DNA from: Rhododendron vialii
Taxonomy: Eukaryota > Streptophyta > Magnoliopsida > Ericales > Ericaceae
Direction: 5' to 3'
DNA length: 64,000 bases
Assembly: GCF_030253575.1 (NCBI RefSeq)
Contig: NC_080569.1
Span: 4,899,501 to 4,963,500, forward strand
The translations under genes were made by a program, and so were the position numbers. Positions 45,362 through 56,999 of the stretch are shown in pieces (position 1 is the stretch's first letter; every line of letters begins with the position of its first letter). The notes beneath the pieces were generated by a model. The model saw nothing but the letters and a program-made list of their open reading frames with translations. It was not told the DNA's origin and made no database searches.

Positions 45362-45530
45362 GGGGTAGTGGTGGGATGAGGAAGCATTATAATCATTTTA
45401 CAAGTTCTGTTAACAGAGTTAGATGTGCACATCAGTCCATAAACCACAGGGTGTTATGTGATGATATTCAAAGGGGAGGGGTGTATCCGCACCCGGTCCA
45501 AACCATGAGGCGTCAAACTGAAATTTTCCC
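44376..45530. mobile_element. MULE with exact 9-bp target duplication, possible captured sequence
   Basis: TAAATTATT lies at 44367-44375 and 45531-45539. The ends are inverted: GGGCAAATTTCAGTTTGACC on the left, and GGTCAAACTG-like GCGTCAAACTGAAATTTTCC on the right. The arms continue inward for over 100 bp (GGGTGCGGATACACCCCTCC, CACCACATAACACCCTGTGG). The unique middle (about 44.64-45.23 kb) has a plus-strand frame GYDHGDDGDNFQDSVGASG ending KRVIC-stop, which could be a captured gene fragment of unknown origin. No transposase is visible. Confidence 0.87.
45280..45358. repeat. (GA)n microsatellite
   Basis: About 39 uninterrupted GA units inside the MULE at 44.4 kb. On the minus strand it reads as a poly Ser-Leu frame with no support. 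Confidence 0.95.
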
Positions 45531-45668
45531 TAAATTATTTAACGTATTGCATCCCAAAAGCGAGACATCGGAGCGGCTGACTTAGCAACTTACATACCTA
45601 ACCCCGATACTCACAATCTTTTTATGGATGCTAACGTTGTTATAATAACCCCGGACATTTTGAGAACT

Positions 45669-45814
45669 AGGGGCTGGGGCACACGCGATGCGTGTGCAAA
45701 TCGAATTTTTATAATATTTGTGAAAATTTGATCAAACAATAAGTGAAGAGCATTTTACAAAAACGTTGTGAAAATCCGACTTGCACACGCATCGCATGTG
45801 CCCCAGCCTCTAGT
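45669..45814. mobile_element. Short palindromic MITE with nested palindrome
   Basis: CTAGGGGCTGGGGCACACGC at the left and GCATGTGCCCCAGCCTCTAG at the right are inverted. Within each arm GCACACGCGATGCGTGTGC is itself a near-perfect palindrome, so each end can form its own hairpin. The centre is AT-rich. No coding sequence. Confidence 0.65.
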
Positions 45815-46689
45815 CTCTTTTATTTTTCAATTCAAAATTTCACCATGTTGCCCGAAATTTTGACCCAACTTCACTAACTCAGTTCCAAACCAAACACACT
45901 CTCGAGTTAACTCACTTTCACCTCCACCGTCGATGCCGCGGACCACCATCACCATTGACTCCCGCGTCCACTCTTTGCACTTGTCCAACAAAATTGAAAT
46001 CACTTATTTTTCCAACAAATCTTCCCCAAAAACAATTTCCTATAATACAAAACAGTTTGCTATGAAACATTGAAATTAGATGCAAGTTTCTCATGCTGAT
46101 GCATAAAAAGTTTCTCATTCTTCACTGCATAGTCACAATAATATCACGGAATCAACAACAATAAAAGTAAGGCAATCGATCAATCACGAATATTCTCAAT
46201 TATCGGATTGCAACGAATATCGAATTGTCAATGATAGATTGGCTCAAGAGGATTTCAAAAAAAGGGATCACATGCTTAACCACTCACCTCGATCGAAACA
46301 AATGGATCACCAAAATGCAATCCTCACGTACTCTACTAATCTGAATCACAATGAAGGTAAAATGCATAAGTATAAGTACTTACATTAAAGACTATCAGAT
46401 AAAATGCTACTGTACAGCTACTACTAATATGTCTAATAACAATTATGTACTGTACTTTATAAGTCTGCCTCCCAATAAGTCATGACCCTACCAAGCCCAT
46501 CACCCACGCACACACAGCACCACCACTTCTCACAGCACATGCACACGCCACACATGCTCTCTCTCTCTCTCTCTCTGTGCACTATCAAACAAAGCCCACT
46601 GATTCACTTTCTAAAGAAACAAAACCCATATAATAGAAGACTTTTTGCTGAACCATGTTAGTTGCCACATAGCATTTGACTACTGCTTT
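45815..46689. other. Intergenic stretch upstream of the kinase remnant
   Basis: No gene is recognised. It contains short CT runs (46557-46576) and otherwise unremarkable sequence. Confidence 0.35.
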
Positions 46690-46802
<113 letters not shown>

Positions 46803-47889
46803 AATACCTTAATTGGAACAGAGCAGGTTTTGCATTGGAACAGTCGAAAGAGTGGTGAAATGAATGAGAGGGATCGAACTGCTGGAGACGGAGCAGTTGA
46901 AGGGAAAAGGGTGGTAACTATTTTTGGGAGTTTTTTTGTGCGGTAAAATGTCTAATATATCCCCAAAACTAACTATTTTGTTTTGTGTGGTTTTTCTCTT
47001 TAGAACCCAGAACATTCAACAGGAGAAGGCCCCAGATGATCTTATGGCTGAAGGCCAAAGATCAACATCATGTTTCAACTGCAGTAACAGACGGTGAAGT
47101 TGGAATTGGCATACCATGGGCCAACAACTTGGAAGTTTCAGGCCTGTTTCAAGTTTACCAACAACCCAGGGATGAAAATTCTCTGGCTGATTTACTCTAT
47201 GGTTTAAAAGACGGCCTAGTTTCTCATGAATCCTCAAATCCTTACCCGTCTGCAGCTTTTGACAATGCTTCTATTGGGGGAAAATTCACATAATTTTCAT
47301 ACAAAGCAGAAACCTGGTTTTAGGAGAGAAGTATCTCTATGATGATGATTTCGATTACCCTGATCAGACAGTTGCAAAGTCAGACATTCTGGGATGCCCT
47401 GATGACAAGGAAATGCCAGAAAAAATTTCACCTAATGTGTGTTATGAGCAAAATATGCTGGATCCCATGATTTTTGTTGAACAGGCGGCTGATAGCTTAT
47501 TTCCCGGAATGGATACTTTCTCCGCAACTGTCCCTCATGCAGTGGATGCAACTGGTGGAGCAATTCTATCTTCCAATGTTGCGGAGCATGAAAGCATACT
47601 TGAAGAGTCCGACCCTGAGGTTATATCCTCTTCCTATTTTGTTTTCCAGTTCTGGTTTATTAACTTTGGTTCTGGCTGTAGTTTGAGATCATACTTGGTT
47701 CTGTGTAGAGTGACAAAGGTGGTGATGGAGATAAGGGCGAATCGATTACTGATGCAGTGATAGCTGAATTCGAAGCTGACATTTACGGTTTGCAGGTTTG
47801 CACCTGCTATTTCAATTCCTGCCTGGTTTCTATGCTTATTTTTCTCAGTTAAAATGTTGTGGTACTGTAGCACCCTTGAAAGAATAGAA

Positions 47890-47891
<2 letters not shown>

Positions 47892-47920
<29 letters not shown>
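47892..47920. repeat. (GA)n microsatellite in kinase intron
   Basis: About 14 uninterrupted GA units in the intron before the glycine-loop exon. Confidence 0.85.
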
Positions 47921-47923
<3 letters not shown>

Positions 47924-48999
47924 CTTCTCTTACCTAGCTTACCTCCAATTCCTATGGTCTTGCCATCTAATGGCTTACTAATGATATATGGGTTGGCAGG
48001 CTCTGTGTAGAATTTCCTTTATCTCCATGATGGGAGCTTTGCTAAACATGAGAACTAACGTTTTTTGTCCTTAATAATTCTTAAAAAGTCTCACTGCGCA
48101 GGCATGCCTGGCCCTTTTTCCTCAATAGTTTTTCCACGGCCATTCATTATATAACTTACATTTCTTTCCATGGCCCTTTCCCTCAATAATCTGGTTCTAT
48201 ATTTCTATTAGGAGTTAAGTTGCCAAAGAAAATGTATGTAGTGTTTAGGTCATTGTTTTTGTTGATATTTTCTGGGTCTTGCTAATTAACTTTGGTCCTA
48301 AATTTTAGCCACTTAAAACAACTGAACTTCCTCATGCTGATATCCAAATTATAAAGAATGCTGATCTTGAAGAACTGCGAGAGTTAGGATCTGGTACATA
48401 TGGAACTGTTTATCATGGGAAGTGGCGAGGATCAGATGTTGCTATCAAGAGAATTAGAAGTAGCTGCTTTTCTGGGAGATCATCAGAGCAAGAGCGGTTG
48501 GTGGGTGGCCCTTTTCTCTTCCCATTGTTTCTTCTGGAGCATTTGCCGTTTCTTTCTTTGCTTACAGATTTTTTGTCTGTTAAATTGATGTTTTTTTCCC
48601 TGTATTAGACCAGAGACTTCTGGAGAGAGGCACGCATCCTTTCTAATCTTCATCATCCCAATGTGGTTGCTTTTTATGGGATGGTACCAGACGCCGCTGG
48701 GGGAACCTTGGCAACTGTAACTGAATTTATAGCGAATGGCTCACTAAGGAATGTCCTAGTTAAGAAGGATAGGTGAGTTAGCCTCCTTTTTCTATTCTTC
48801 AGAGTAATTTTGGTTATTTTAACGGTGGGTTGTTGGGATTCTATTTGCAGATCACTTGATCGCCCCAGGAAGCTTATTGTTGCCATGGATGCAGCTTTTG
48901 ACATGGAATACTTGCATTTCAAAAATATCGTCCATTTTGATCTTAAATGTGACAATCTACTTGTCAATCTGAGGGATCCACAACGACCCATATGCAAGG

Positions 49000-50292
49000 T
49001 AATCTCAAACCACACATCTTGTAAATCCATGCAAGGGTACAGATAGATGCAACTCTGAGAGCTTCCACTGAATACAAGGGGTGCATGTACAGTTTAACTT
49101 AGTTTTCAATATTTAATCAATAAAGATTGCTTTCTACAAGGAACCAGGGAGTTAGCATGAAAGCATTGAGGATCAACTATGACAACCATTTTATGACAAA
49201 TTTTAGCATGTTTTAACATGACACATTTTGGTACAAATCAGTCAACAATCAGTGAGAATCAACTATGACAACCATTTTATGACAAATTTTGCAAATTCAG
49301 CATGTTTTATCATGACACATTTTGTGACAACATCAGAACAATCAAAATTCCGAAGTACCCAAAAAAAAAAAAAAAAAAAGAATCACGAACAATCAGAATC
49401 CATGGTAAGTTGAATCAATATGATTCCAACAATGGTTCCTTTCAGTCCCCAAAGAAACAAAATGCTTTAGCTTTTTCGATGGAAACCCAAAAGATTTGTA
49501 ATTACACGAACAAAAGGAGAAGGGAAAATTAAACCCATGAATGAACCAAAGAACATGAACAATATTTCCATTTCGTTAATGTTCAAATAGCTACCATAAT
49601 CATCAATCGACGACAACGTATTTGTGTGTTCTTCCATCGCCAGTCGACTGCGGCATCGCTCCACAAATTAACCAATCTCGGCTTTATACCACTTCTGGTG
49701 GCGGAATAGAGGCTTATGCGAGAGAAATTCGACAATGGCCCGGAATAACCAGATCTGGTTTGGTGGAGAAGCTATTCCATTGTTTTGGACCACCAACTAG
49801 AAATTCCATGATTCCAAAACTCTTTCTAGGGCAATGGCAGCGAGGTTGTAGGACGGCTGGACCGACGACAATCGACGGCGGCGGCGAGGTTACAGTGTTG
49901 TGTCATTGGTTCGTGGGGGGGGGGGGGGGGGGGGGGGGGGGTGGGGGGTGGGGGGGTTAGGGTTTTTGGTGAATTGAAAGCCGAGGGAAGAGAGAGCGGA
50001 GATAAAGAGGAGAGAGAGTTTTGTGTGATTGTGGCACAAATCATGGGATTGCGGTTTTAAATAGGGGTTTAATGCATCAGAGAGAGGAGTTAAATGATCC
50101 AAGATTTTCGGCTACAATTTCTTCTTCTTCTTCTTTTATTAAGGGTTAATCAGAAACAAAATAGTTTATCCATATTAATTAAGGGTGTTATTGACATTTT
50201 TTGAATGTCAGGATGGAGACTTAAGTATTCAAATCACTTAGGATGGAGACTTAAGTATTACTAGGGGAGAGGACTCCTATTTAACTACCCCA
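49000..50292. other. Sequence replacing the missing kinase exons
   Basis: This stretch occupies the place of the activation-loop exons. It holds a two-copy tandem repeat around CAACTATGACAACCATTTTA (about 49.17-49.33 kb), poly-A runs and a G-only tract. No frame resembling kinase subdomains VII-X was found on either strand. A TTCTTCTTC run lies near 50122. Confidence 0.5.
49914..49958. repeat. G-tract (poly-G) repeat
   Basis: A G run of about 27 followed by T-interrupted G runs, able to form G-quadruplexes. It produces proline- or glycine-rich frames that are artefacts of composition, and exact length is prone to assembly error. Confidence 0.85.
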
Positions 50293-52159
50293 ATATTTGC
50301 ATTAACCCCAAGAAAAATGAATATAGAATGCCTGAGGATTCTAAGAGAATCAACATAAGCTAACTAAAATATAAAACAAAATCAGACAATCCCCACTGAA
50401 AAAAAAGGAACATAAGGACAAAAGTCAAATGAATCATCCAACTATGCTTGTGCTTTGACAAGTTAGTCCCCCAATAGGGGCAAACCAACTCCTAGTCCTT
50501 TAAAAATAAAAAAACTGGCCCGATGATGCCAAAGAAGACCACTTGCAGGATTTACTTGCGATGATAATACATTTTACTATTCCACAATATGGAGGCTGTG
50601 GTCCCGCATTAATAGAAAAGAGGTACAAATATGAACAAGAGCAAACCCTCCAAATTACAAAAGAAAAGAGATAAAACAAAGCCTAAGATTAGCAAAGCAG
50701 CTAGGACAGGAAAAAGGCAGTTTTTATAGAGGAATAAGCCTGTTTTCTACAGAGTAACTCCATTGAATTGAACCCAAAGGTGCCTAAGCAAGTAAACAGG
50801 GCAATGTGGTTCCAATCAGAAATTACTGACACTTAAAACGCCTTCATTCTTAGGAGTTAGGTCTGCTCATGACTTCCCAAGCAACCTCATTGGAATCATG
50901 GTAATTCTCAGTTCCTGCCCACATGAAATTTCCTAGTACTTTCTCAATATGATGAACCACTGATTTTGCCCGCATAAAATGCCTAGTCCGGTGAAACTTG
51001 GATGATAAATAGGACTGCTTTAGTGATCTAAAATCTCCTAGGTTCAAGATAAAGTTCTACTAGCCTAGTTTTTCACTTTAGCAAGCAATCACTCTCCAAA
51101 AGCTTTGCTTTAGAATAACAGCTCTGTTATTGTCTTTCCCTTGAATAATGAACAAGGATATGCAATCAGCCATAGACTTGCGGATTAGAAAGGCAGCTTC
51201 TGGGAATAATTCTTGTTTGTTAAAGATGTATGACCAATTCAAATGTTGATCAATGCCGAAAGCCCTAGAGAATAGTAAGCACTAACCAGTATATCCATGT
51301 CCATAACCACTTTTTATCCAAATGGTTGGATACTTTAAACCAATTCTGATTTGTGCTCTTTGTTGGAAGCAATGAAACAATCGTATACAGTAAACCTTAC
51401 TAGGTGTTTGTTTCAAGTTAATTTTTGTTCTTCATCCTGAACTATGGATGTAGGGGGAATTTTGAAGAATACTCTTCGGCCCCATATTCCTGGAAAGGTG
51501 TGATCCGGAGTGGAGGAAACTAATGGAAGAGTGTTGGTCAATTGACCCCGAAGCACGAACCTCATTTACAGAGATTACAAACAGGTTGTGATATATGTCT
51601 GTGGCAGCCCAAGGAAAGGGACAAAGTAATCTAGCAAGATAGACGAGGCCTGGCATCCATCTCCATGTAAATTGCCAGAGTTGTATTTAGTTTTGGTGTT
51701 CTTCTTCTTCTTCTTCTTTTGGTGTGTAATTAATCCAGCTTTTCCATCTATTAATTCTTTTGCAAATAGAGAAAGGCTCAAGGGCACGGTATTGTTAGGT
51801 TATGAATAGGCCATCTACGGTTTTAGTGATCAGTTTTCTGTGGATGTTTTTGTATATGTGAACACACCAAGTAATGGGAATTTTGTTGGGTTTTTGTGAT
51901 TTCTCCCCGAGTTTTTTGTGGTGGCTGTTTTTATGGTGTATGGATGCACATTCATAAGAAGTAACAACTACCACTCAATATCTAAGATTCACAACATGGC
52001 ATAAGTCTCTCATATTGGGAATTATCTTCTGCAGTCTTCTAATTGTGATGACTTCGGCTTTTTCAAAGGGTGGTTTGGTCTCTAAATTGACCCAAGTTTT
52101 AAGGACAATGACTGGGGCTTGTTAGGTGTTTGGACTCATAATTTGAGAAGTCTCACAAT
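50293..52159 (+). repeat. 1.9 kb segmental duplication, copy B
   Basis: Collinear with 1526-3408 and in the same orientation. It contains the antisense LINE fragment, the broken terminal kinase exon and its 3' flank. Similarity ends after AGAAGTCTCACAATTGTA. This copy lies downstream of the other kinase exons, which makes it the likely ancestral location, although its last exon is the more damaged of the two. Confidence 0.85.
50826..51047 (-). pseudogene. LINE reverse transcriptase C-terminal fragment, copy B
   Basis: The minus strand encodes SVVHHIEKVLGNFMWAGTEN, followed in frame by DSNEVAWEVMSRPNS, the IEK-FLW-GTEN-VAWE pattern of plant LINE reverse transcriptases. It pairs with the copy at 2052-2282 and keeps a longer correct frame (NEVAWE). 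No intact LINE surrounds it. Confidence 0.6.
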
Positions 52160-52773
52160 TGTATAATTCTGAGTCGAAACTCGTCAAGGTCTGGTGATCG
52201 CATCCTTGAAATCTTATGCTGATAGATGTGTTTCACTCCACAAGTACCTTTCGCGGTGTAAACACTTTTGTCATTTTCTTGTTGGTGTTTTAGGATTATA
52301 AAGCGACGCGCGACAAACTGTGAATGATATTTGGCAATGCAACCTCTTCCTTTGAAAGTCCATTTCAATCAACAAGTAGTACCTTTTGCTGGCGAAATAC
52401 TCGTCATTCCTGTTACTTTAGAAACAAAAAACAAAGAACTTCAACCAAAGAAGAGAAAAGAAGCAGCATCAGTTGATCTTTCTAAAGGGATCTTGTATTG
52501 ATGTTTTACATACAATTCAATAGACAATATATATAATCTTCCTTTCCTTTGTCTTGTAATAAATATAATCATTTTCTCTCTCCCCTTCCATTTCGTGCAT
52601 GTATACCCAGTCTACTACTTTTAATCGGTTCAACTGAATTGAAAATTGGAGCAATATATAAACGATGTATTTATTCCGTTTGAATCGGAAATGTTCAAAT
52701 TTTCATAGATAAACGGTGTATATTTATTTATTTATTATTCATTATTAAGACAAATTAAAATAATATAAAGTTC
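52160..52773. other. AT-rich intergenic stretch
   Basis: No gene supported. A minus-strand frame at 52153-52368 has no recognisable domain. Confidence 0.35.
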
Positions 52774-53119
52774 TTAGGCCCCATTCTCTTGAACTTAACT
52801 TAAACTTTATTTAAATCTAAAAATTGTCCTTATTTGATTTTTTTTTTTTTTGCATTTGTTAGTTTTGCGCCAAACTTTTGTGGGTTATTGAATCATCTCG
52901 ACGAGAAGAATCGGAAAAACAATTTTTTTTTACTTTTACCCAAGTATTTTGCTAAAAAGTGATTATTTCTCAAGATGCTTGGGTAAAAGTAAAAAAAAAA
53001 ATATTTCTTCAATTCTCCTCGTTGAGACGAATCAATAACGCAAAATAATAAATGCGAAAAAATTCAAATAAGGACAAAGTTTCCAAATTTAAGTTAAGTT
53101 CAAAAGAATGGAGCCCTAA
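52774..53119. mobile_element. Foldback MITE with TTAGG...CCTAA ends
   Basis: The left end TTAGGCCCCATTCTCTTGAA pairs with the right end TTCAAAAGAATGGAGCCCTAA. Inner arms (GTCCTTATTTGA and TCAAATAAGGAC, CATCTCGACGAG and CTCGTTGAGACG, TTTTACCCAAG and CTTGGGTAAAA) fold through the centre. A diverged, 5'-shortened member lies at about 61.79-62.13 kb. The target duplication is not clear. Confidence 0.72.
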
Positions 53120-53689
53120 ATATAAAGTCAAATTTTAATGTAAAAAACATATTTTAGTTAAAAATATTATTTGAGTTAACCAAATTAAAATTAAATAAGT
53201 AATTAAGATAATAAAATTAAGGAATTAAAAAAAATTAGTAAAAAGAGTGGAAATTATGGGCATTTTGGTCTTCTTGGCAAGAGAGAGAAGGGGGTGGGAA
53301 AAGCAGCTCTCGGGAAGCAATTGACCATTTTAAAAGGGAGCGAGTGAGAGCCTGAAAAAGAGTAACACAGAAATACAGAGGTAACCCATAAATACAGAAT
53401 AGAGAGAGACAGAGCGCTAGAGAGCAAATACAGAATATAGAGACAGACAGAGAGAGCGAGATAGAGAGCTAGAGAGCAAATACAGAATAGAGAGAGAGAG
53501 TAAAGATGAAGGGGTTGAAACAACTAGGCCTGCCTGTCTGGATTCCTTACCATTTGACCTCTCTGATATCGTGTTCCTCTATGTTTGGCTCCCAGCATGC
53601 CCTTGAGTTGTTTGTCTCTTTCATGCTTTGCTCAAAGAGAATGGACAGTTCAGATTTATTATTGATTAGTAAGAATTTGAGCCGTCCAT
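53120..53689. other. AT-rich then GA-rich stretch
   Basis: AT-rich to 53.25 kb, then a block of AATACAGAATAGAGAGAGA repeats (about 53.37-53.51 kb). Part of it, ACACAGAAATACAGA through TAAAGATGAAGGGG, recurs inside the inverted-repeat element at 54.31-54.35 kb. No gene. Confidence 0.45.
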
Positions 53690-55521
53690 TTTTTTTTTAT
53701 TTGTAATCACCAACATTGTGACACATCAAGACAAAGAGTGTACACGTAGCTTACATCTATTCTTGTGATTAATTATTTTATATGTTTAAAATTTTTATTC
53801 ATGTTGTGTAATGCTTGTGCTTTTTTCGTGCTCGTACTGTGCATGTGTAATGGTGTGACACTCTTAAACGTGTTGTACCTATGCGGGATGTCTGTTGCGG
53901 CAACGAACTTTGTATCATACCTTCAAGATAGAAAATCAAACAACATTAAAAAAGATAAAGCGGTAAGCATATAAAAGAAATTGATTATACATTGCCTACG
54001 TCAGGAGCTACTCCCTGGGAAGTTCTATCGATCCGCATGTTCCCCCTTTCCAAACAATGGAACACAAAAGTCCAAAGTGATAAAGCTAAGACTACTACTA
54101 CCAACAAAATGATGATCGTTATCAACAGTGCCACCACGGAAGTTGATATATATTGCAAAAGTATTAACGACTTACCTCAGCTTATCTAGTAAAATGAGGC
54201 ATCTTCAATTGCATTCGGCTCTTTCATATCATTAAAAAGAATATGCCAAACACTCCTTAAGGCCAAGAAGGACACTTTTAAAGAGTGAGAGAGAGTGTGT
54301 GAGGTAACACAGAAATACAGAATAGAGAGAGAGAGAGAGTAAAGATGAAGGGGAGACAACTTTGGTGCGCAGCTCTTTTTTGCTGCCGTAGGACTGTAGG
54401 AGTTCCACTCAAGCTGCATTGCCAGTGTTCCAGCAATACACCAGCACTTCCGTTCCGCCTTCGCCGCTCTCCATTGCCGCCACCACTCCGTCGCCGTTCC
54501 ACCGCCACTTCGCCTCACCACTCCCATCCGGCCACTGTCTCTTAACTTGGTCGATCGATAAAGCAAAATGAAGGGTCAGTGTTAGACAGAATCATTAGTT
54601 TGTATGTAATCAATAATTAGTTTTTTGTTGTAATTATTTTAGTGATTAAATTGATCATTAGTTAAGTCGGTTGGGGATCTGAACTATAAAAGAGATTGTA
54701 CGTCTTTTGTTGACATTCAGTTGAGAAAATAGAATTATCTGTCACTCTCGTCTCGATAAAATTAGGGTTTTCCTTCATGGTATTAGGAGTCTTACTTTTC
54801 TCTATCTACTTTTTTTTTTGGTTATAGAGCGGTGTAAGTGACCTTTTACGGCCGAGGAAAATAAGGGTAAAAAAGAGGCCCTAAAGAATACATTAGCTTC
54901 GTTCGAGAGGAAATGCATGCCGGCAGCTGAAAAACTACAAAAGGCAAAAGAAGAGAAAAAGAAAGGCATTCATTGGAAACGCGGCTCCCCTGCATGGGAG
55001 AATGAGAAGCAAGATTGAGCACAAAAGATGGAGAAGGCAAAAGGCGCATGGGCAACAATTGACACAAAAATATCATAAATCAAAAAAAAGATTGTGGACT
55101 GATCATCATTTTGTTGTCAGTAGTAATCTTAGCTTTATCACTTTGGATTTTTGTGTTCCATTGTTTGGGAGGGGGGAAACATGCTGATAGAACTTCTAGG
55201 AGAGTAGCTCCTTACGTAGGCAATGTATAATCAATTTCTTTTATATGTTTGCCGTTTTATCTTTTTTAATGTTGTTTGATTTTTTATCTTGAAGGTATAG
55301 TGCAAAGGTCGTCGCCGCAGTAGGCATCCCGCATTGGCACGACACGTTTAAGAGTGCCACGCCACGACACGTGCACAACACGAGCACGAAAAAAGCACGA
55401 GCATGACACAACATGATTAAAAATTTAAACATATAAAATAATTAATCACAAAAGTAGAAGTAAGCTACGTGTACACTCTTTGTCTTGATGTGTCACAATG
55501 TTGGTGATTACAAATAAAAAA
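53690..55521. mobile_element. Long-inverted-repeat element, ~1.8 kb
   Basis: Arms of about 420 bp (53690-54120 and 55100-55521) are reverse complements. TTTGTAATCACCAACATTGT faces ACAATGTTGGTGATTACAAA, TGTACACGTAGCTTACAT faces AAGCTACGTGTACACT, and AACAATGGAACACAAAAGTC faces its complement near 55.15 kb. The loop holds a C-rich plus-strand frame (54345-54545, ending HPATVS-stop) with no recognised domain. The long arms suggest a MULE or foldback element, but no target duplication was found. Confidence 0.7.
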
Positions 55522-55872
55522 GTGCTACATTCATTTTTAAATTTGCAATTGCTTGTTGATTGATAGTTGAGTATGAGCTAACTTAGTTAAAATGTACTCA
55601 AACTATAGTGATGCAACTTTTACCTATTTACATTCATTGTATTACGAAATTGCAATTTTCCATAATATTTTGTATTTTTTCAGTTTAATTGTTTTATTTT
55701 AGTACTTTTATGCAGAATTGGTCGCATATTTTATTTAAATTCTTTTGGGAGCATAATTTATGAAAAACATAATTAAGTATGGAGTAGTAGTGTTGCTATT
55801 TTTTACATTTTTGAGTTTTAATATATTCACGTTGTTATTAACTAATCAATTATTTAGTTGATTGACTGCCTA

Positions 55873-55876
<4 letters not shown>
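55522..55876. other. AT-rich stretch
   Basis: No features seen beyond low-complexity AT. Confidence 0.35.

Positions 55877-55958
<82 letters not shown>
55877..55958. repeat. (TA)n microsatellite
   Basis: About 41 uninterrupted TA units, capable of cruciform extrusion. Confidence 0.95.
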
Positions 55959-55962
<4 letters not shown>

Positions 55963-56156
55963 CCCCTTGTTATTTTCACTCTCAGCTCATGAGGTCTACA
56001 TGAGCTGGAATGCTGGATATGGCCGTGGACCGCAGTGGTTGTCTTATGGCCAAATTGTGTTTGAAAGATGTGCCTTATTCCTGATTGCCTAGAAAAGGGA
56101 AGAAAGAAACAGAATACAGTAGTAGTTTTTGTCCCTTCTCTCTCTCTCTGTGACGG

Positions 56157-56395
56157 AGGAGAAGTTTTCAGTGCTGGGTGCGTATGGGCCACGTGGTGCC
56201 GAGCACAATCTCGGCCATCCAAATGTGTTTTGGACGGCCCAGATTTGTTTGGATAAATTTAAGTGTAAAATTATCAAAACACACCTTCAAGCCCAAACAG
56301 ATTTGAACCGTTCAAAACACATTTGGACGGCCAAGATGCGTGTTTGGCACCACGTGGTGCGTGCCCACCCGGCACTGAAAAATTTCTCGTGATGA
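56157..56395. mobile_element. Palindromic MITE, ~240 bp
   Basis: The left arm TTTTCAGTGCTGGGTGCG, GCCACGTGGTGCC, GGCCATCCAAATGTGTTTTG pairs with the right arm CAAAACACATTTGGACGGCC, GGCACCACGTGGTGCG, CACCCGGCACTGAAAAA. Matching open frames on both strands follow from the palindrome. No coding. Confidence 0.65.
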
Positions 56396-56557
56396 AGGTT
56401 AGCAAGACACAAATAATGAATATAATAACTCTCCTTTTGTTCCTAGGCTCACAGTGGAGAAGGATATCTGAACAATTAAAAGAAGGGCATTTTACCTATA
56501 GATCCAAAAAATAGAAAATAATTCTCATCGGGTCTCCTCTAATTAACGAAACACTAA

Positions 56558-56970
56558 AACCCTATAAAAGTGCCTAAAATTCTAAACACTGAAAGTGCCT
56601 AAAGCCTAGGGCACCCTATGAAAGTGTCTAAACTTTAGGGTACCCTATAAAAATGCCTAAATCCCTAGGGTACCTTATGAAAATACCCAAACCGCTAAAA
56701 CCCTTTAATAGGAAAGTGCACTCTAAAACCCCTACGAAAATGCGTAAACCTAAACCCTAGGGCTCTATGAAAACGCCTAAACCTAAGCCTTAGGATACCC
56801 TAAATCCCAGGGTATCTTAAATTCTCAAATCTTATGGTACCCTAAAACTCTAGGGTACCCTAAAACCCTAAAATCCTAGGGTACCCTAAGATTTTTGGGT
56901 ACCCAAGGGTACTAAGATATCTACTAGGGTACCATAAAACCCTGGCATACCCTAAAATCCTAGGGTGACA
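56558..56970. repeat. Degenerate CCCTAAA-like repeat block
   Basis: About 400 bp of irregular units combining CCCTAGGGTACCCTAAAA, AACCCTA and AAAATGCCTAAA. The CCCTAAA core equals the plant telomere motif, but spacing is irregular and units are interleaved with the palindrome TAGGGTACCCTA. It is an interstitial telomere-like or minisatellite block. Confidence 0.6.
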
Positions 56971-56999
56971 CTTCAATTAATGGTAAATATATTTTTGTA

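Larger units (their letters stand above)
46985..51642 (+). pseudogene. Truncated Raf-like (PB1-type) MAPKKK pseudogene
   Basis: Recognisable pieces in order: a linker exon to 47619 (LLYGLKDGLVSHE, then after a frame change PDDKEMPEKISPNV), 47709-47795 (ITDAVIAEFEADIYGLQ), 48309-48500 (glycine loop [11 protein letters not shown], catalytic Lys in VAIKRI), 48609-48772 ([20 protein letters not shown]) and 48851-48998 (catalytic loop [15 protein letters not shown]). Then the DFG, activation-loop and APE exons are missing. The last exon is at 51444-51642, with an extra G near 51491 that shifts the frame and a CGA-to-TGA change at 51589. The first large exon also contains frame breaks, and no PB1 domain is seen. 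Kinases of this group act in osmotic, ABA and hypoxia signalling. This copy cannot encode an active kinase. Confidence 0.85.

Noticed and set aside
45184-45447. Ser/Leu-repeat minus-strand frame
   Set aside because: Generated by the (GA)n microsatellite.
49826-50102. Proline-rich minus-strand frames
   Set aside because: Generated by the poly-G tract; no conserved sequence outside the run.
54345-54545. Arg/Pro-rich plus-strand frame inside the inverted-repeat element
   Set aside because: No recognised domain, opposite-strand frames are also open, and composition explains it. It is kept only as a comment.
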